Below are positions 9,747 to 21,424 of a stretch of DNA of 64,000 nucleotides, piece after piece. The position numbers and the translations under genes were made by a program. The notes below the pieces were generated by a model. It was not told the DNA's origin and made no database searches. It saw nothing but the letters and a program-made list of their open reading frames with translations. Source of the stretch: Xanthomonas hortorum pv. pelargonii (GTDB lineage Bacteria > Pseudomonadota > Gammaproteobacteria > Xanthomonadales > Xanthomonadaceae). The stretch lies in NCBI RefSeq assembly GCF_024499015.1, contig NZ_CP098604.1, forward strand, positions 1,178,001 through 1,242,000, written 5' to 3'. Numbering within the stretch: the stretch's first letter is position 1; each line of letters opens with the position of its first letter.

Positions 9747-10603
9747 GCAGGCCTCCGTTGATAGCGCAGCAGGCGTGCCTGCAGCGTATTGACCACCAGC
9801 AGGATCACGAACGACAGCAGCAGCATTGCCGCCGCAATCGCGGTGGCGCCGGCATAATCGAATTCTTCCAGCCGGATGGTGATCAGCAGCGGCGCGATCT
9901 CGGTGGAATTGGGCAGATTGCCGGCGATGAAGATCACCGAGCCGTACTCACCCACGCCGCGCGCGAAGGCCAGCGCAAACCCGGTCAGGACCGCTGGCCA
10001 TAGTCCCGGCAGCACCACCCGCCAGACCGTCTGCCAGCGCGACGCGCCCAGCGTGGCGGCGGCCGCTTCCAGTTCGCGCTCGCTCTCGGCGAGCACCGGC
10101 TGCACCACCCGCACCACGAACGGCAGGCCGACAAACACCAGCGCCAGCACGATCCCCAACTGCGTATAGGCGACCTTGATACCGATCGCCTCCAGCCAGC
10201 GCCCGACCCAGCCGTTGCCGCCATACAACGCAGTCAGCGCAATACCGGCCACTGCGGTTGGCAACGCGAATGGCAGATCGATCACCGCGTCGAAGAAGCG
10301 CTTGCCCGGGAAGTTGTAGCGCACAAACACCCACGCCACCCAGGTGCCCATGAGTGCGTTGAAGGCGCCGGCCACGAACGCCGTACCGAAGCTCACCCGC
10401 AAGGCCGACAACACCCGTGGCTCGCTCCACACCCGCCACAGGCCGTCCCAACCCAATCCGCTGGTTTTGATGAAGATGCCCAGCAGCGGGATCAACACAA
10501 TCAATCCCAGCCAGGTCAGCGTAATTCCAAGACTCAAGCCCAACCCCGGCATCACGCGTCGGCGCGATGACGGCGCTGGATGGGGAGCAACCGACATCTG
10601 CAT
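9743..10603 (-). CDS. cysT: Sulfate ABC transporter permease CysT
   Basis: Inner-membrane permease (286 residues) partnering CysW. It shows membrane segments [20 protein letters not shown], the [20 protein letters not shown] loop, and the coupling motif [24 protein letters not shown]. The stop codon overlaps the cysW start by four bases, and the gene starts three bases after the sbp stop, so the four genes form a tight operon. The symbol cysU is also used for this subunit. Confidence 0.93.
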   Translation of the reverse strand: MQMSVAPHPAPSSRRRVMPGLGLSLGITLTWLGLIVLIPLLGIFIKTSGLGWDGLWRVWSEPRVLSALRVSFGTAFVAGAFNALMGTWVAWVFVRYNFPGKRFFDAVIDLPFALPTAVAGIALTALYGGNGWVGRWLEAIGIKVAYTQLGIVLALVFVGLPFVVRVVQPVLAESERELEAAAATLGASRWQTVWRVVLPGLWPAVLTGFALAFARGVGEYGSVIFIAGNLPNSTEIAPLLITIRLEEFDYAGATAIAAAMLLLSFVILLVVNTLQARLLRYQRRPA

Positions 10604-10606
10604 TGC

Positions 10607-11626
10607 CTACTTTTTTGCCTGGATCTGATCGAACACACCACCGTCGGCGAAGTGTTCCTGCTGCGCCTTGTCCCACGACCCGAACGCTTCCTGGATGGTC
10701 ACCAGCTTGATGTCCGGGAAACGTGCCAGATCGGCCGGGTCGGCAAATTCCGGGTGACGCGGGCGATAGAAATGCTTGGCTGCCAGCTTCTGCCCTTCCG
10801 GCGCGTACAGATAACGCAGGTAGGCCTCGGCCACATCGCGCGTGCCGTGTTTGTCGACGTTCTTGTCGACCAGCGCCACCGACGGCTCGGCCAGGATCGA
10901 CAACTTCGGCACCACGATCTCGAACTTGTCCTTGCCCAGTTCATCGCGCGCCAGCAGCGCTTCGTTTTCCCAGGCCAGCAGCACATCGCCGATACCACGC
11001 TGCACGAAGGTCGTCGTGGCACCGCGCGCGCCGGTGTCCAGCACCGGCACGTTGCGGAACAAGGCCTGCATGTAGCGCACGATGCGCTCGCGGTCGCCCT
11101 TGAAGATGCGGTCGGCATACGCCCAGGCGGCCAGGTAATTCCAGCGCGCGCCGCCGGAGGTCTTGGGGTTGGGCGTCACCACCGCCACGCCGGAGCGCAG
11201 CAGGTCCGGCCAATCGTGGATGTTCTTCGGGTTGCCCTTGCGCACCAGGAACACGATCGTCGAGGTGTACGGCGCGCTGTTGTCGGGTAGGCGCTTTTCC
11301 CAATCGCTGTCGATCAGTTTGGCCTTCTCGGCGATCGCGTCCACGTCGTAGGCCAGCGCCAACGTGACCACATCGGCCTCGATGCCGTCGATCACCGCAC
11401 GCGCCTGCTTGCCGGAGCCGCCGTGCGAGGTTTCCACCGTCACCGTGTCCTGCGGATGTTGCTGCTTCCAATGCGCGGCGAACGCGCTGTTGTAGTCGCG
11501 ATAGAACTCGCGGGTGGGGTCATAGCTCACATTGAGCAGACCGATGTCGCGCGCGCCAGCCGGGCCGGCCAGGGCCAGCAAGCTGCACAACAGGATCGAC
11601 ACGAAGCGGTAGCGGGGGTGGGTCAC
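10607..11626 (-). CDS. sbp: Periplasmic sulfate-binding protein
   Basis: Solute-binding component of the sulfate importer, 339 residues. A GTG start at 11626 is preferred: AGGAGA lies six bases before it and it places a clean signal peptide ([19 protein letters not shown]) at the N-terminus; an ATG 81 bases upstream would add a non-signal leader. The mature protein begins [21 protein letters not shown] and holds the family signatures [20 protein letters not shown] and [16 protein letters not shown]. It heads the cys operon and is divergent from kbl. Expression is probably raised by sulfur limitation through CysB, as elsewhere. Confidence 0.94.
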   Translation of the reverse strand: MTHPRYRFVSILLCSLLALAGPAGARDIGLLNVSYDPTREFYRDYNSAFAAHWKQQHPQDTVTVETSHGGSGKQARAVIDGIEADVVTLALAYDVDAIAEKAKLIDSDWEKRLPDNSAPYTSTIVFLVRKGNPKNIHDWPDLLRSGVAVVTPNPKTSGGARWNYLAAWAYADRIFKGDRERIVRYMQALFRNVPVLDTGARGATTTFVQRGIGDVLLAWENEALLARDELGKDKFEIVVPKLSILAEPSVALVDKNVDKHGTRDVAEAYLRYLYAPEGQKLAAKHFYRPRHPEFADPADLARFPDIKLVTIQEAFGSWDKAQQEHFADGGVFDQIQAKK

Positions 11627-11631
11627 AGCAA

Positions 11632-11637
11632 TCTCCT
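11632..11637 (-). promoter_or_regulatory. Ribosome binding site that fixes the GTG start of sbp
   Basis: AGGAGA on the minus strand, followed by five bases (TTGCT) and GTG. No comparable site precedes the upstream ATG. Confidence 0.7.
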
Positions 11638-11718
11638 GGCCGGTTGGGCGCAGCTGAACAGCAAGCATGCCATGCTGCGCAGCGCTACGCGGGCGGTGAA
11701 ATGACATACACGCCTGCG

Positions 11719-11748
11719 CTTATACCGATTTTGCATGACGTAGTGGTA
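11719..11748 (-). promoter_or_regulatory. Candidate sbp-cys promoter with ATACC/GGTAT dyad
   Basis: On the minus strand TATAAG (11724-11719) is a good -10 box. No -35 fits well. ATACC and GGTAT arms flank the -35 region, a layout that would suit an activator such as CysB. The arms are short, so this is tentative. Confidence 0.35.
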
Positions 11749-11797
11749 TGCCGCCGTGATCGTTAAAATCGCGCTTCTTTCTGCCACTGCGATCGCC

Positions 11798-13006
11798 ATG
11801 ACCAACGCTCCCGCCGCGCTGACCGCCCATTACGCCGCCGAACTGGAGACGATCCAGGCCCAGGGCCTGTTCAAGTCCGAGCGCATCATCACCGGCCCGC
11901 AGTCGGCGCAGATCACCCTCGCCGACGGCCGCAGCGTGCTCAACTTCTGCGCCAACAACTACCTGGGCTTGGCCGACCATCCGGACATCATCCAGGCGGC
12001 CAAGGACGCGCTGGACACCCACGGCTTCGGCATGGCCTCGGTGCGCTTCATCTGCGGCACCCAGGATTTGCATAAGCAACTCGAGCGCACCATCGCCGAC
12101 TTCTTCGGCACCGAGGACACCATCCTCTATGCCGCCTGTTTCGATGCCAACGGCGGCCTGTTCGAACCGCTGCTCGGCGAGCACGATGCCATCATCTCCG
12201 ACGCGCTCAACCACGCCTCGATCATCGACGGCGTACGCCTGTGCAAGGCCAAGCGCTTCCGCTACGCCAACTGCGACATGGCCGACCTGGAAGCGCAGCT
12301 GCAGGCCGCCGATGCCGCCGGCTGCAAGACCAAGCTGATCACCAGCGACGGCGTATTCTCGATGGACGGCTTCATCGCCCCGCTGGACGAGATCACCGCC
12401 CTCGCCCGCAAGTACAACGCGCTGGTGCATATCGACGAATGCCATGCCACCGGCTTTTTGGGCGCTACCGGCCGCGGCTCGGCTGAGGTCAAGGGCGTGC
12501 TGGACCAGATCGATATCTTCACCGGCACGCTGGGCAAGGCGATGGGCGGCGCACTGGGCGGCTTCACCACCGCCAAGCGTGAAGTCATCGAACTGCTGCG
12601 CCAGCGCTCGCGTCCCTATCTGTTTTCCAATTCGCTGCCGCCGCACGTCGTGGCCGCCGGCATCAAGGCGTTCGGCATGCTCGATGCCGCCGGCGAGCTG
12701 CGCACGCAGCTGGTCGACAACACGCGCTACTTCCGTGAGCGCATGACCGCCGCCGGCTTCGACGTCAAGCCCGGCGTGCATCCGATCAGCCCGGTGATGC
12801 TCTACGACGCACCGCTGGCGCAGAAATTCGCCGAGCGCCTGCTGGAAGAAGGCATCTACGCCATCGGCTTCTTCTTCCCGGTGGTGCCCAAGGGCCAGGC
12901 GCGCATCCGCACCCAGATCAGCGCCGCGCACACCCGCGAGCAGCTGGATCAGGCGATCGCTGCATTCATCAAGATCGGCCGCGAACTCGACGTCATCAAA
13001 GACTGA
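11798..13006 (+). CDS. kbl: 2-amino-3-ketobutyrate CoA ligase (glycine C-acetyltransferase)
   Basis: PLP enzyme that splits 2-amino-3-ketobutyrate with CoA to glycine and acetyl-CoA, the second step of threonine breakdown after Tdh. The fold-type I features are [13 protein letters not shown] (48-60), the PLP-ring aspartate in HIDECHATG (Asp213) and the Schiff-base lysine in [14 protein letters not shown] (Lys247). At 402 residues it is close to the E. coli enzyme (398). The start [17 protein letters not shown] is chosen because 14 further upstream residues have no match to the family. Its stop codon overlaps the ATG of the HNH gene by one base. Confidence 0.96.
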   Translation: MTNAPAALTAHYAAELETIQAQGLFKSERIITGPQSAQITLADGRSVLNFCANNYLGLADHPDIIQAAKDALDTHGFGMASVRFICGTQDLHKQLERTIADFFGTEDTILYAACFDANGGLFEPLLGEHDAIISDALNHASIIDGVRLCKAKRFRYANCDMADLEAQLQAADAAGCKTKLITSDGVFSMDGFIAPLDEITALARKYNALVHIDECHATGFLGATGRGSAEVKGVLDQIDIFTGTLGKAMGGALGGFTTAKREVIELLRQRSRPYLFSNSLPPHVVAAGIKAFGMLDAAGELRTQLVDNTRYFRERMTAAGFDVKPGVHPISPVMLYDAPLAQKFAERLLEEGIYAIGFFFPVVPKGQARIRTQISAAHTREQLDQAIAAFIKIGRELDVIKD

Positions 13007-13395
13007 TGCGCACGGTGCTGCGCCAACGGCTGTTGCTGGCGGCGCACACCGATGCCCAGGCGCACTTGCTGGACGGCAGTTGGGAAACCCGCTGCCTGCA
13101 TTGCCGTCGGCGCTTGCAGCTGCGCGCAGATGGCGAACCGCTCGGGCACACCACGCTGGAACACGTAATCCCGCAGGCTTGGTTCGGCCGTCGCGCGGCG
13201 GCGGCGCTGTGCGCGATGGTGGGCGAGGATCCGAATGCGGCGCGCAACCTTGCCCTGGCCTGTGCCGGTTGCAATCACGCCAAGGGTCGCCGTCACGATG
13301 CCAACGGCGCCGGCGACGCACGTGCTTTTGAAGTCGTCAGCGCCTTGCTCAGCGCGCGTCTGGCGCGCTGGCGGGAGCCGCCGTCAGCGCCCTGA
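13006..13395 (+). CDS. HNH endonuclease family protein
   Basis: Small 129-residue protein with an HNH zinc-finger-like nuclease fold. CLHC (30-33) and CAGCN (86-90) give two metal-binding pairs, with LEHVIPQAWF (His53) and Asn81 between them and HAKGRR after. The start ATG overlaps the kbl stop codon (TGATG), so translation is probably coupled. Its 3' end overlaps that of the convergent pseudouridine synthase gene by 47 bases. Substrate and role are unknown. Stand-alone HNH proteins of this size include both DNA nucleases and inactive relatives. Confidence 0.8.
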   Translation: MRTVLRQRLLLAAHTDAQAHLLDGSWETRCLHCRRRLQLRADGEPLGHTTLEHVIPQAWFGRRAAAALCAMVGEDPNAARNLALACAGCNHAKGRRHDANGAGDARAFEVVSALLSARLARWREPPSAP

Positions 13396-14200
13396 CTTCC
13401 TCGGCGCTGAGCATGCGCCACGCGCCCTTGCCCAACTCACCCATCGCCAGCGCACCGATCGCCACCCGCACCAGCCGCAGCACACCGATCTCCAGCGCCG
13501 CCAACAAGCGGCGGATCTGCCGATTGCGGCCCTCGTCCAGCACGATCTCCAGCCACGCATTGCGCTCGCCTTCGCGCAGCACGCCAACGTGCTTGGCGCG
13601 CAGCAGCACACCATCGCCCTCAGGATCGGGATCGACCACACCGGCCTGCAACTGTGCCAATTGCTCGGCACTCGGGCGGCAATCGATCTGCACGTGATAG
13701 GTCTTGTTCGGCCCGGTCGCAGGATCGGTCAGCGCCGCTGCCCATTGCGGGTCGTTACTGAAGAGCAGCAGCCCTTCGCTAGCCTTGTCCAATCGCCCGA
13801 CCGGCGCGATCCACGGCAATCCGGCACCATCGAAGCAGCGATACACCGTGTCCCTGCCCTGCTCGTCGCGCACGGTCGTGACCACGCTGCGCGGCTTGTT
13901 GAGCATCAGATAGCAGCGCGCCGGCCCGGCCAACGGCTGCCCGTCGACAGTAATGCTCGACTGCTGATCGGCGCGGATCGGATATTCAGGGTCGTGGACC
14001 ACACGCGCAGCCACGCTGACCCGCCCTTCGACGATCCAGCGTGCCGCTTCGGTACGCGAACACACGCCCAATTTGGACAGCACGCGCGCCAGCCCGTGGC
14101 GCGGCGCAGTGGTCGCCGTGGCCGTAGCGGAGGCGCGCGAAGCACCGGCAGGACCACGCTTGCGTTGCCGGAACGTTGCCGGCGGAGGCCGCCGGGTCAT
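13349..14200 (-). CDS. RsuA/RluB/E/F-family pseudouridine synthase
   Basis: A 283-residue rRNA-modifying enzyme. It has a basic, low-complexity N-terminus (1-34), an S4-like RNA-binding domain (HGLARVLSKLGVCSRTEAARWIVEGRV, in part 35-68) and the catalytic motif GRLDKASEGLLLFSND (135-150) with Asp138. YLMLNKPRSVVTT and NRQIRRLLAALE are further family blocks. The exact target uridine (RsuA, RluB, RluE or RluF type) cannot be set from sequence alone. It is convergent with, and overlaps, the HNH gene by 47 bases. Confidence 0.88.
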   Translation of the reverse strand: MTRRPPPATFRQRKRGPAGASRASATATATTAPRHGLARVLSKLGVCSRTEAARWIVEGRVSVAARVVHDPEYPIRADQQSSITVDGQPLAGPARCYLMLNKPRSVVTTVRDEQGRDTVYRCFDGAGLPWIAPVGRLDKASEGLLLFSNDPQWAAALTDPATGPNKTYHVQIDCRPSAEQLAQLQAGVVDPDPEGDGVLLRAKHVGVLREGERNAWLEIVLDEGRNRQIRRLLAALEIGVLRLVRVAIGALAMGELGKGAWRMLSAEEVRALTAAPASAPDAR

Positions 14201-14219
14201 GCCGTCCCGACCGTGCCGC

Positions 14220-14738
14220 TTACTTGTTTTCGACCGACTTGGCGTCGGCCGCAGGCGTTGCAGTTGCCGCAGCAGCGGCCGGAGCCGGCGCAGCTACCGG
14301 ACGCGCCTTGACCACGCGCACACCGCGCGCCTTCATCCAGGCATCGAATTCTTCGGCGGTCATGCGCTTGCCGTTCTGGCTCATGTCAAAACGCCACGGC
14401 GTGTTATCGAACGCAGTGGTGGCCTTGTAGGCGGCCGGATCGTTCGGATTGACCGTGCCGCCCGGTGGCATCACTTTGGCCAGATCCTGGCAGCCTTCCA
14501 CGCGCAACCGCAGCAGCACGCGATCCACCGATTGCTCGCTGGTATACGGCTGGGCCAACACGCCGGTGGGCATGCCCAGCTGGACGCTCCGGGTATAGAA
14601 CTCGGCGGCCGCAGGCGCAATCACCGTGGCAGGCAACGGCAGCGGCTGGGACACCGTGCTGCCGGCGCAGTTCGGAGCGGCGTAAGCGGCAGGAATCAAA
14701 GCGAGACAGAGCAAACCTGCCGTGGCGGTACGCAGCAT
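14220..14738 (-). CDS. Secreted hypothetical protein, Ala/Pro-rich tail
   Basis: A 172-residue protein not assigned to a known family. A signal peptide (MLRTATAGLLCLALIPAAYA) precedes two cysteines (24 and about 83) that could pair in the periplasm. The segment MTAEEFDAWMKARGVRVVKA near 125-145 looks like a short helical repeat, followed by an alanine/proline-rich tail. It starts 19 bases upstream of the pseudouridine synthase gene on the same strand and may be cotranscribed with it. Function cannot be given. Confidence 0.65.
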   Translation of the reverse strand: MLRTATAGLLCLALIPAAYAAPNCAGSTVSQPLPLPATVIAPAAAEFYTRSVQLGMPTGVLAQPYTSEQSVDRVLLRLRVEGCQDLAKVMPPGGTVNPNDPAAYKATTAFDNTPWRFDMSQNGKRMTAEEFDAWMKARGVRVVKARPVAAPAPAAAAATATPAADAKSVENK

Positions 14739-14878
14739 CGGGTTCTTCCAATTATGAGTTTGGTGTTGACGCGGCGAGTGTAGGCAGCGATGAACGCTGT
14801 TTCAACCGGAACCGTGCCTGGATGGCAACACAGACAGGTTTGGCGGCGACTCGACGCACTTTTCCTGGTCCTACAAAG

Positions 14879-14907
14879 ACAAAACCCGGCACAAGGCCGG
14901 GTTTTGT
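14879..14907 (-). terminator. Rho-independent terminator of the ompA-like gene
   Basis: ACAAAACCCGGC and GCCGGGTTTTGT pair around a CTTGT loop on the minus strand, about 22 bases after the stop codon, and end in a T run. Confidence 0.85.
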
Positions 14908-14928
14908 ATGCAACAGCTAGCGGTCCAA

Positions 14929-16026
14929 TTAGTTCTGGACGTTCAGCTCGGTACGACGGTTCTTCGCACGGCCTTCCGGATTGTCGGAACCATCCGGGTT
15001 GGCGTTCGGAGCAATCGGACGGCTCTCGCCGTAGCCGATCGGGCCGACCAGACGCGACGCATCAACGCCGTTCTTGGTCAGATAGTCGTACACGGTGGTC
15101 GCACGACGCTCAGACAGCTTCTGGTTGTACGCGTCGGTACCCTTCGAGTCGGTGTGACCGGCAACCTCGACCTTCAGGTCGGGGTAACGCTTCAGGATCT
15201 CGGTCGCTTCGCTCAGGATGGACTGTGCGTCCGGACGCAGGGTCGACTTGTTGAAGTCGAAGTTCACGCCCTTCAGGTCGATCGACACAGGAACCGGGCA
15301 ACCGTCCGGACCGATGGTCTGGCCAGGCTGCGAAGCCGGGCACTTGTCGTCGCAGTTGTTGACGCCGTCACCGTCGTCATCCAGGTCTGCGCAGCTCGGA
15401 GCAACCGGAGCCGGAGCCGGCGGCGGAGCGGTCGACGGAGCCGGTCCCAACGGGATCACGACGCCGACCGAAGCCAGCACGTCGCCGAACCAGTCTTCCT
15501 GCGGAGCAGCAACGCTCTGGTCGTTGAAGTCAGCGCGGTAGGCCAACTCGGCACGCACGGCAACGCGCTTGTCGAAGGTGGTCTGCAGACCGACACCAGC
15601 CTTGGCGGCAAAGTTGCCGTCTTTCTGCTGGCCCGGCGAAACCGGGTTCGGGGTTGCGTCGAACTCTTCTTCCGAACGCTGGTAGCCCAGGCCGAACAGG
15701 AGGTAGGGGTTCCAGCCGCGGCCTTCAGCGATGAAGTGGCGACGCAGGTCGAACGAGATGCCGTACTGGCTCCAGTTCTGGTCCTGGTTGGCATCGAAAT
15801 TCGGGTTCTGATAGTTCAGCTCGCCGTCGATCGACCAGTTCGGGCTGACAAACTTGCCCAGACCCAGGGTCACGAACGGAGCATCATTGGTCAGACGATC
15901 GCTGTCCTGGAAGTTGAAGCCAGCGCTACCGGTCAGGTACCAACGGTCATCGAATTCCTGCGCGGAAGCAGCCTGGGCAAACGCCAGGCCGCCAAGCAAC
16001 GCGGCAGTGAGAATTTTCTTGTTCAT
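14929..16026 (-). CDS. OmpA-family outer-membrane protein with TSP3 linker
   Basis: A 365-residue envelope protein. The order is signal peptide (1-22, ending ASA), eight-stranded beta-barrel (about 23-193), Ala/Pro linker (195-210), one thrombospondin type-3 calcium motif DLDDDGDGVNNCDDKCP (214-230), and an OmpA-like peptidoglycan-binding domain (about 253-365) with GHTDSKG and NQKLSERRATTVYDYL. It tethers the outer membrane to the cell wall. AAGGAG stands nine bases before the chosen ATG; 55 more residues could be read upstream but are unlike any OmpA leader. A long upstream region and a strong terminator suggest a single-gene, highly expressed unit. Confidence 0.93.
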   Translation of the reverse strand: MNKKILTAALLGGLAFAQAASAQEFDDRWYLTGSAGFNFQDSDRLTNDAPFVTLGLGKFVSPNWSIDGELNYQNPNFDANQDQNWSQYGISFDLRRHFIAEGRGWNPYLLFGLGYQRSEEEFDATPNPVSPGQQKDGNFAAKAGVGLQTTFDKRVAVRAELAYRADFNDQSVAAPQEDWFGDVLASVGVVIPLGPAPSTAPPPAPAPVAPSCADLDDDGDGVNNCDDKCPASQPGQTIGPDGCPVPVSIDLKGVNFDFNKSTLRPDAQSILSEATEILKRYPDLKVEVAGHTDSKGTDAYNQKLSERRATTVYDYLTKNGVDASRLVGPIGYGESRPIAPNANPDGSDNPEGRAKNRRTELNVQN

Positions 16027-16437
16027 GTATACAGCTCCTTCTTTGGGAGATAAACCGATAGAGGCATTGTTCTTGGTAAAGATGCTCGTCACATCCAGAG
16101 CCATCGGGGCGCAGATTAAGCCGGCTTCAGTGAAGATCGCGTTAACGGACATATAACATGTGAAAGCAATCAACAGAGACGGCGATCCCACTCAATACTA
16201 CGTATACAGCTTCATGAAGGAAAGGACCGGGCGCTCAGTTAGCACAATTGCCCCGCATGAACGGCAGCCCAATTAAGCCAGTTGAATACGCTTGCGGTCT
16301 GCCCCCCGGCGGACAGGCGGCATGACTCCGCGACCACATTGGTGAATGCGAGCCCTAGTCCGAGCTGAATTGTGGGCTTGGTAGTTGCGAGCCAACGGCA
16401 TCACAACGCACCCTGAACTCCCCAAAGGAGCGCCTCG
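16027..16437. other. Divergent upstream region of ompA-like and oxidoreductase genes
   Basis: The 411 bases contain the leader of the ompA-like gene. TATATG at 16153-16148 (minus strand) is a possible -10 without a clear -35. Before the oxidoreductase gene there is only its ribosome site AAAGGAG. No gene is apparent. Confidence 0.4.
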
Positions 16438-17460
16438 ATGAAAGCCATCGCCATCACTCGCCATCTTCCAATCGACGATCCCGAGTCGCTGCTTGACATG
16501 GAGCTTCCAAGGCCTGCGGCGCCGTCCGGGTATGACTTATTAGTGCGTGTGGAGGCGATCTCGGTGAATCCGGTCGACACCAAGGTGCGTGCGCCCAAGC
16601 CGCAAACACTGGATGCGCCGAAAATTCTGGGCTACGACGCCGCCGGCGTGGTCGAAGCGGTCGGCCCGGAGGTCACTGCATTCGTGGTGGGCGACGAGGT
16701 CTATTACGCAGGAGATATCGGAAGGCCGGGCAGCAACGCGCAGTACCAGTTGGTCGATGCGCGCATCGCCGGCTGCAAGCCGACCTCGCTCAGCTTCGCC
16801 GAGGCGGCTGCGTTGCCGCTGACCACGCTGACCGCGTGGGAGTTGTTGTTCCAGCGCATGCCGTTCGCCTTCGACGGCGCACGCAATCGCGGCAAGCACT
16901 TATTGATCATCGGGGGTGCCGGTGGCGTGGGCTCCATTGCGATCCAGCTGGCGCGGCATGCCGGCTTCACGGTCATCGCCACTGCATCGCGGCCGGAGAC
17001 GATTGAATGGGTACGCCAAATGGGCGCGCAGCATGTGATCGATCACCACCAACCGTTGCACCCGCAATTGCAGGCGCTAGGCCTGCAGAGTGTGGATGCG
17101 GCGCTCAATCTGGCCGACACCGACCGCTACTGGCAGCAGTTGGGCGAGATCCTGGCACCCCAGGGACACGTGGGCTTGATCGTGGAGCCGCGCGGCCCGC
17201 TGTCGATTGGCGACCCCTACAAATCCAAGTGCATCGGCATCCACTGGGAACTGATGTTCACGCGCGCCCGTTATGCAACAGAAGACATGGTCGAGCAGCA
17301 CCGCATCCTCAATCGTGCCGCCAGCCTGATCGATGCCGGCGAACTGCACACCACGCAGACCGAGACGCTGTCGCCGATCAATGCGCAGCAGTTGCGCGAG
17401 GCGCATCGGCGGCTGGAAAGCGGCAGCACGATCGGCAAGTTGGTGCTGGCGGGCTGGTGA
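16438..17460 (+). CDS. Zinc-type alcohol dehydrogenase-like / quinone oxidoreductase
   Basis: A 340-residue medium-chain reductase of the zinc-independent type. The GroES-like N-terminal domain includes VEAISVNPVDTKVR and LGYDAAGVVEAVG. The Rossmann fold holds IIGGAGGVGSIAIQLAR (GGAGGVGS at 159-166), a pattern that favours NADPH. The catalytic and structural zinc cysteines of classical alcohol dehydrogenases are absent. This points to a quinone or enal reductase, with substrate unknown. AAAGGAG lies eight bases before the ATG. The fadH gene follows 160 bases later on the same strand. Confidence 0.88.
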   Translation: MKAIAITRHLPIDDPESLLDMELPRPAAPSGYDLLVRVEAISVNPVDTKVRAPKPQTLDAPKILGYDAAGVVEAVGPEVTAFVVGDEVYYAGDIGRPGSNAQYQLVDARIAGCKPTSLSFAEAAALPLTTLTAWELLFQRMPFAFDGARNRGKHLLIIGGAGGVGSIAIQLARHAGFTVIATASRPETIEWVRQMGAQHVIDHHQPLHPQLQALGLQSVDAALNLADTDRYWQQLGEILAPQGHVGLIVEPRGPLSIGDPYKSKCIGIHWELMFTRARYATEDMVEQHRILNRAASLIDAGELHTTQTETLSPINAQQLREAHRRLESGSTIGKLVLAGW

Positions 17461-19659
<2,199 letters not shown>

Positions 19660-20113
19660 CGAGCTTGCACGCAATGTCGTAGAAGCCGCAGCCGTTCTTC
19701 ATTACGACGCCAGAGCGGGTTTGTGCGTCTGCAAGAGAGCCGCATTGGTTTCACTTCGATGCTGATATCGGCGGTCTTTAAGGCAACAGCCGGTCTGCTC
19801 GGCAGACGCTTGCGCAAGTGCACGCGGGCACGGGCGTCTTAGAGCGGCTAACAAAACGTAGCGAGCAGTCGTCAGGTGGGCGTGGATGGCGCGCCCAGAA
19901 CCGCAGTGATACGAGTGATACATGCCGATTCCGAGCACCTACCGCGCCCGCCTGGCAGTGAGCGCAGTCCTTTTGTTAGCCGCTCTTAGACACAGACAGA
20001 TCAGTGCCGGCGTTGACGCTGCCATCAATGGCGCGACACCACCGGGTACGCCGCTGGTCGGAGCATGCTCGGTACATTCTTTTTCTGTCGCGCGGCTCGG
20101 CTATAAACCCGGC
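19660..20113. other. Gap between fadH and the MFS gene, holding a MITE-like element
   Basis: The first 180 bases show no gene or clear signal. The MITE-like element 19842-19985 follows. The last 125 bases carry TATAAA at 20103-20108, directly before the MFS start. Confidence 0.55.
19842..19985. mobile_element. MITE-like element, 144 bp, with 15-bp perfect terminal repeats
   Basis: The ends are GAGCGGCTAACAAAA and its exact complement TTTTGTTAGCCGCTC. TTA stands immediately outside both ends (19839-19841 and 19986-19988), as a 3-bp target duplication would. TNA duplications are typical of one IS5-family branch, so a relation to such an IS is possible. The interior encodes no transposase. A related but imperfect end occurs at 21596-21610. 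Confidence 0.6.
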
Positions 20114-21424
20114 ATGCCATCGACCCGGACTGCATCGCCGCCGCCTACCCTCCCGCCCGCAGCGTTGCTGGCCTACGCTGCGGCGCATTTCGGCAAGAGC
20201 CTGCTCTGGTACACCGCAGAATTACTGCTGATTTTTGCGTTGACCGAATACGTCGGACTGGGCGCGATTGCGGCTGGCGTCTCGGTCGCCGGCGGCCTGG
20301 TCGTGAGCGCAGTGATGGGCGTGTTCGCAGCGAAGCGCTGGAGTGCCGGCGCCAGCCTGGCGTGGGCTGGGCGGTCGCAATGGCGCGGCATTGCGCTGGC
20401 AGCTGTCGCCTTGTCGTTGGTCTTTGTCACGCCGGCATTTCCGCCCGATATCCGCTTGATCAGCGTACTGCTACTCAGCCTGCCGTTCCGCGCCGCATAT
20501 GCGATCGGCGACGTGGCTCAGAACACCTTGTTGGGAATGGGGCACTGGCCTTGGCATGGCGCACGCGGCGTCAGTGGGCTGCGTCTGATCGGGAGTGGAC
20601 TGGCTGCGTTGCTGGTCAGCGCAGCGATCGGCCTGCTACTGAAAGACGGCACTAACACCGCCGCATCGACTGCACTGATGATCGTCGCGCTGTCCGGCAG
20701 CATCGCACTGCTATCGGCGTGGTGGTTACGGCAGACGCTGCAGCGCCACGTACACGTGCTTGCAGGCGCTGCAACACCGCCATGTGCACCACGATGGCAG
20801 CGCGATCAGTTACTGCCGTTGGCCGTCATCGCAGCACTGGCGTTGGCGCTGCCGACATTTACCAAATTGGCGCCGTATTTGGCGCAGTCGCGTATGGGCT
20901 CGGCGGGATGGGGTAGCGCTGTGTTGATTGCCTACGCGCTTGGCAGCGTCTTCGTGCAGCCCTTGGCTGCACGCTGGCCGACTGTGGCAATGCGTCGACT
21001 AGGCGTCAGCGGAGCGGCGTTGGCCGCACTTGGGCTGGTGTTCGCCATGGCTGTCTCTCGCCACACCGTGCTGGATGCCAGCCTGGCCTTCGGCATGGGT
21101 CTGGCGGCGGGCAGTGCCGGGCAATGGGTCTGGGCACGGCATGCAGAACTCGCCTCGTGCCACGGTCCAGCACAGCAGGCGCGCGGATTCGCCGCACTCA
21201 CCGCCACCGCCCAACTTGCATTGGCAGCAGGCAGTGCATTGATCGGATTGCTACTTGGCGCATCCGACTATCGCTCTGGTCACAACGCGCATCTGGCGTG
21301 GGCAATGGCATTGGGTCCGATGATTTGCGGTGTGCTGTGCGTGTTGATCGCCTGGGCCGGCAGCACCTTTGTGATGTCTGGAAAACGCCGGTCTGTCGCA
21401 GCACTGCCTTCGCGCCACGTGTAA
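20114..21424 (+). CDS. MFS / GPH-type membrane transporter
   Basis: A 436-residue polytopic membrane protein with about twelve hydrophobic segments. The N-terminal AHFGKSLLWYTAELLLIFALTE resembles the first helix of GPH/MFS_2 sugar-cation symporters, but the substrate is unknown. The start MPSTRTASPPP is preferred over an in-frame ATG 192 bases upstream, because the upstream codons lie inside the MITE-like element (they would encode MPIPSTYRARLAVSAVLLLA). The frame is open through the element, so automatic annotation may over-extend this protein. TATAAA only six bases before the ATG hints at a very short leader or a different upstream promoter. Confidence 0.8.
   Translation: MPSTRTASPPPTLPPAALLAYAAAHFGKSLLWYTAELLLIFALTEYVGLGAIAAGVSVAGGLVVSAVMGVFAAKRWSAGASLAWAGRSQWRGIALAAVALSLVFVTPAFPPDIRLISVLLLSLPFRAAYAIGDVAQNTLLGMGHWPWHGARGVSGLRLIGSGLAALLVSAAIGLLLKDGTNTAASTALMIVALSGSIALLSAWWLRQTLQRHVHVLAGAATPPCAPRWQRDQLLPLAVIAALALALPTFTKLAPYLAQSRMGSAGWGSAVLIAYALGSVFVQPLAARWPTVAMRRLGVSGAALAALGLVFAMAVSRHTVLDASLAFGMGLAAGSAGQWVWARHAELASCHGPAQQARGFAALTATAQLALAAGSALIGLLLGASDYRSGHNAHLAWAMALGPMICGVLCVLIAWAGSTFVMSGKRRSVAALPSRHV

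Noticed and set aside
19660..19838. Possible degraded gene after fadH
   Set aside because: No frame gave a recognisable protein fragment, so no pseudogene is claimed.
19922..20113. N-terminal 64 codons of a longer MFS protein
   Set aside because: They lie mostly inside the MITE-like element and lack transporter features; the membrane protein starts well at 20114.
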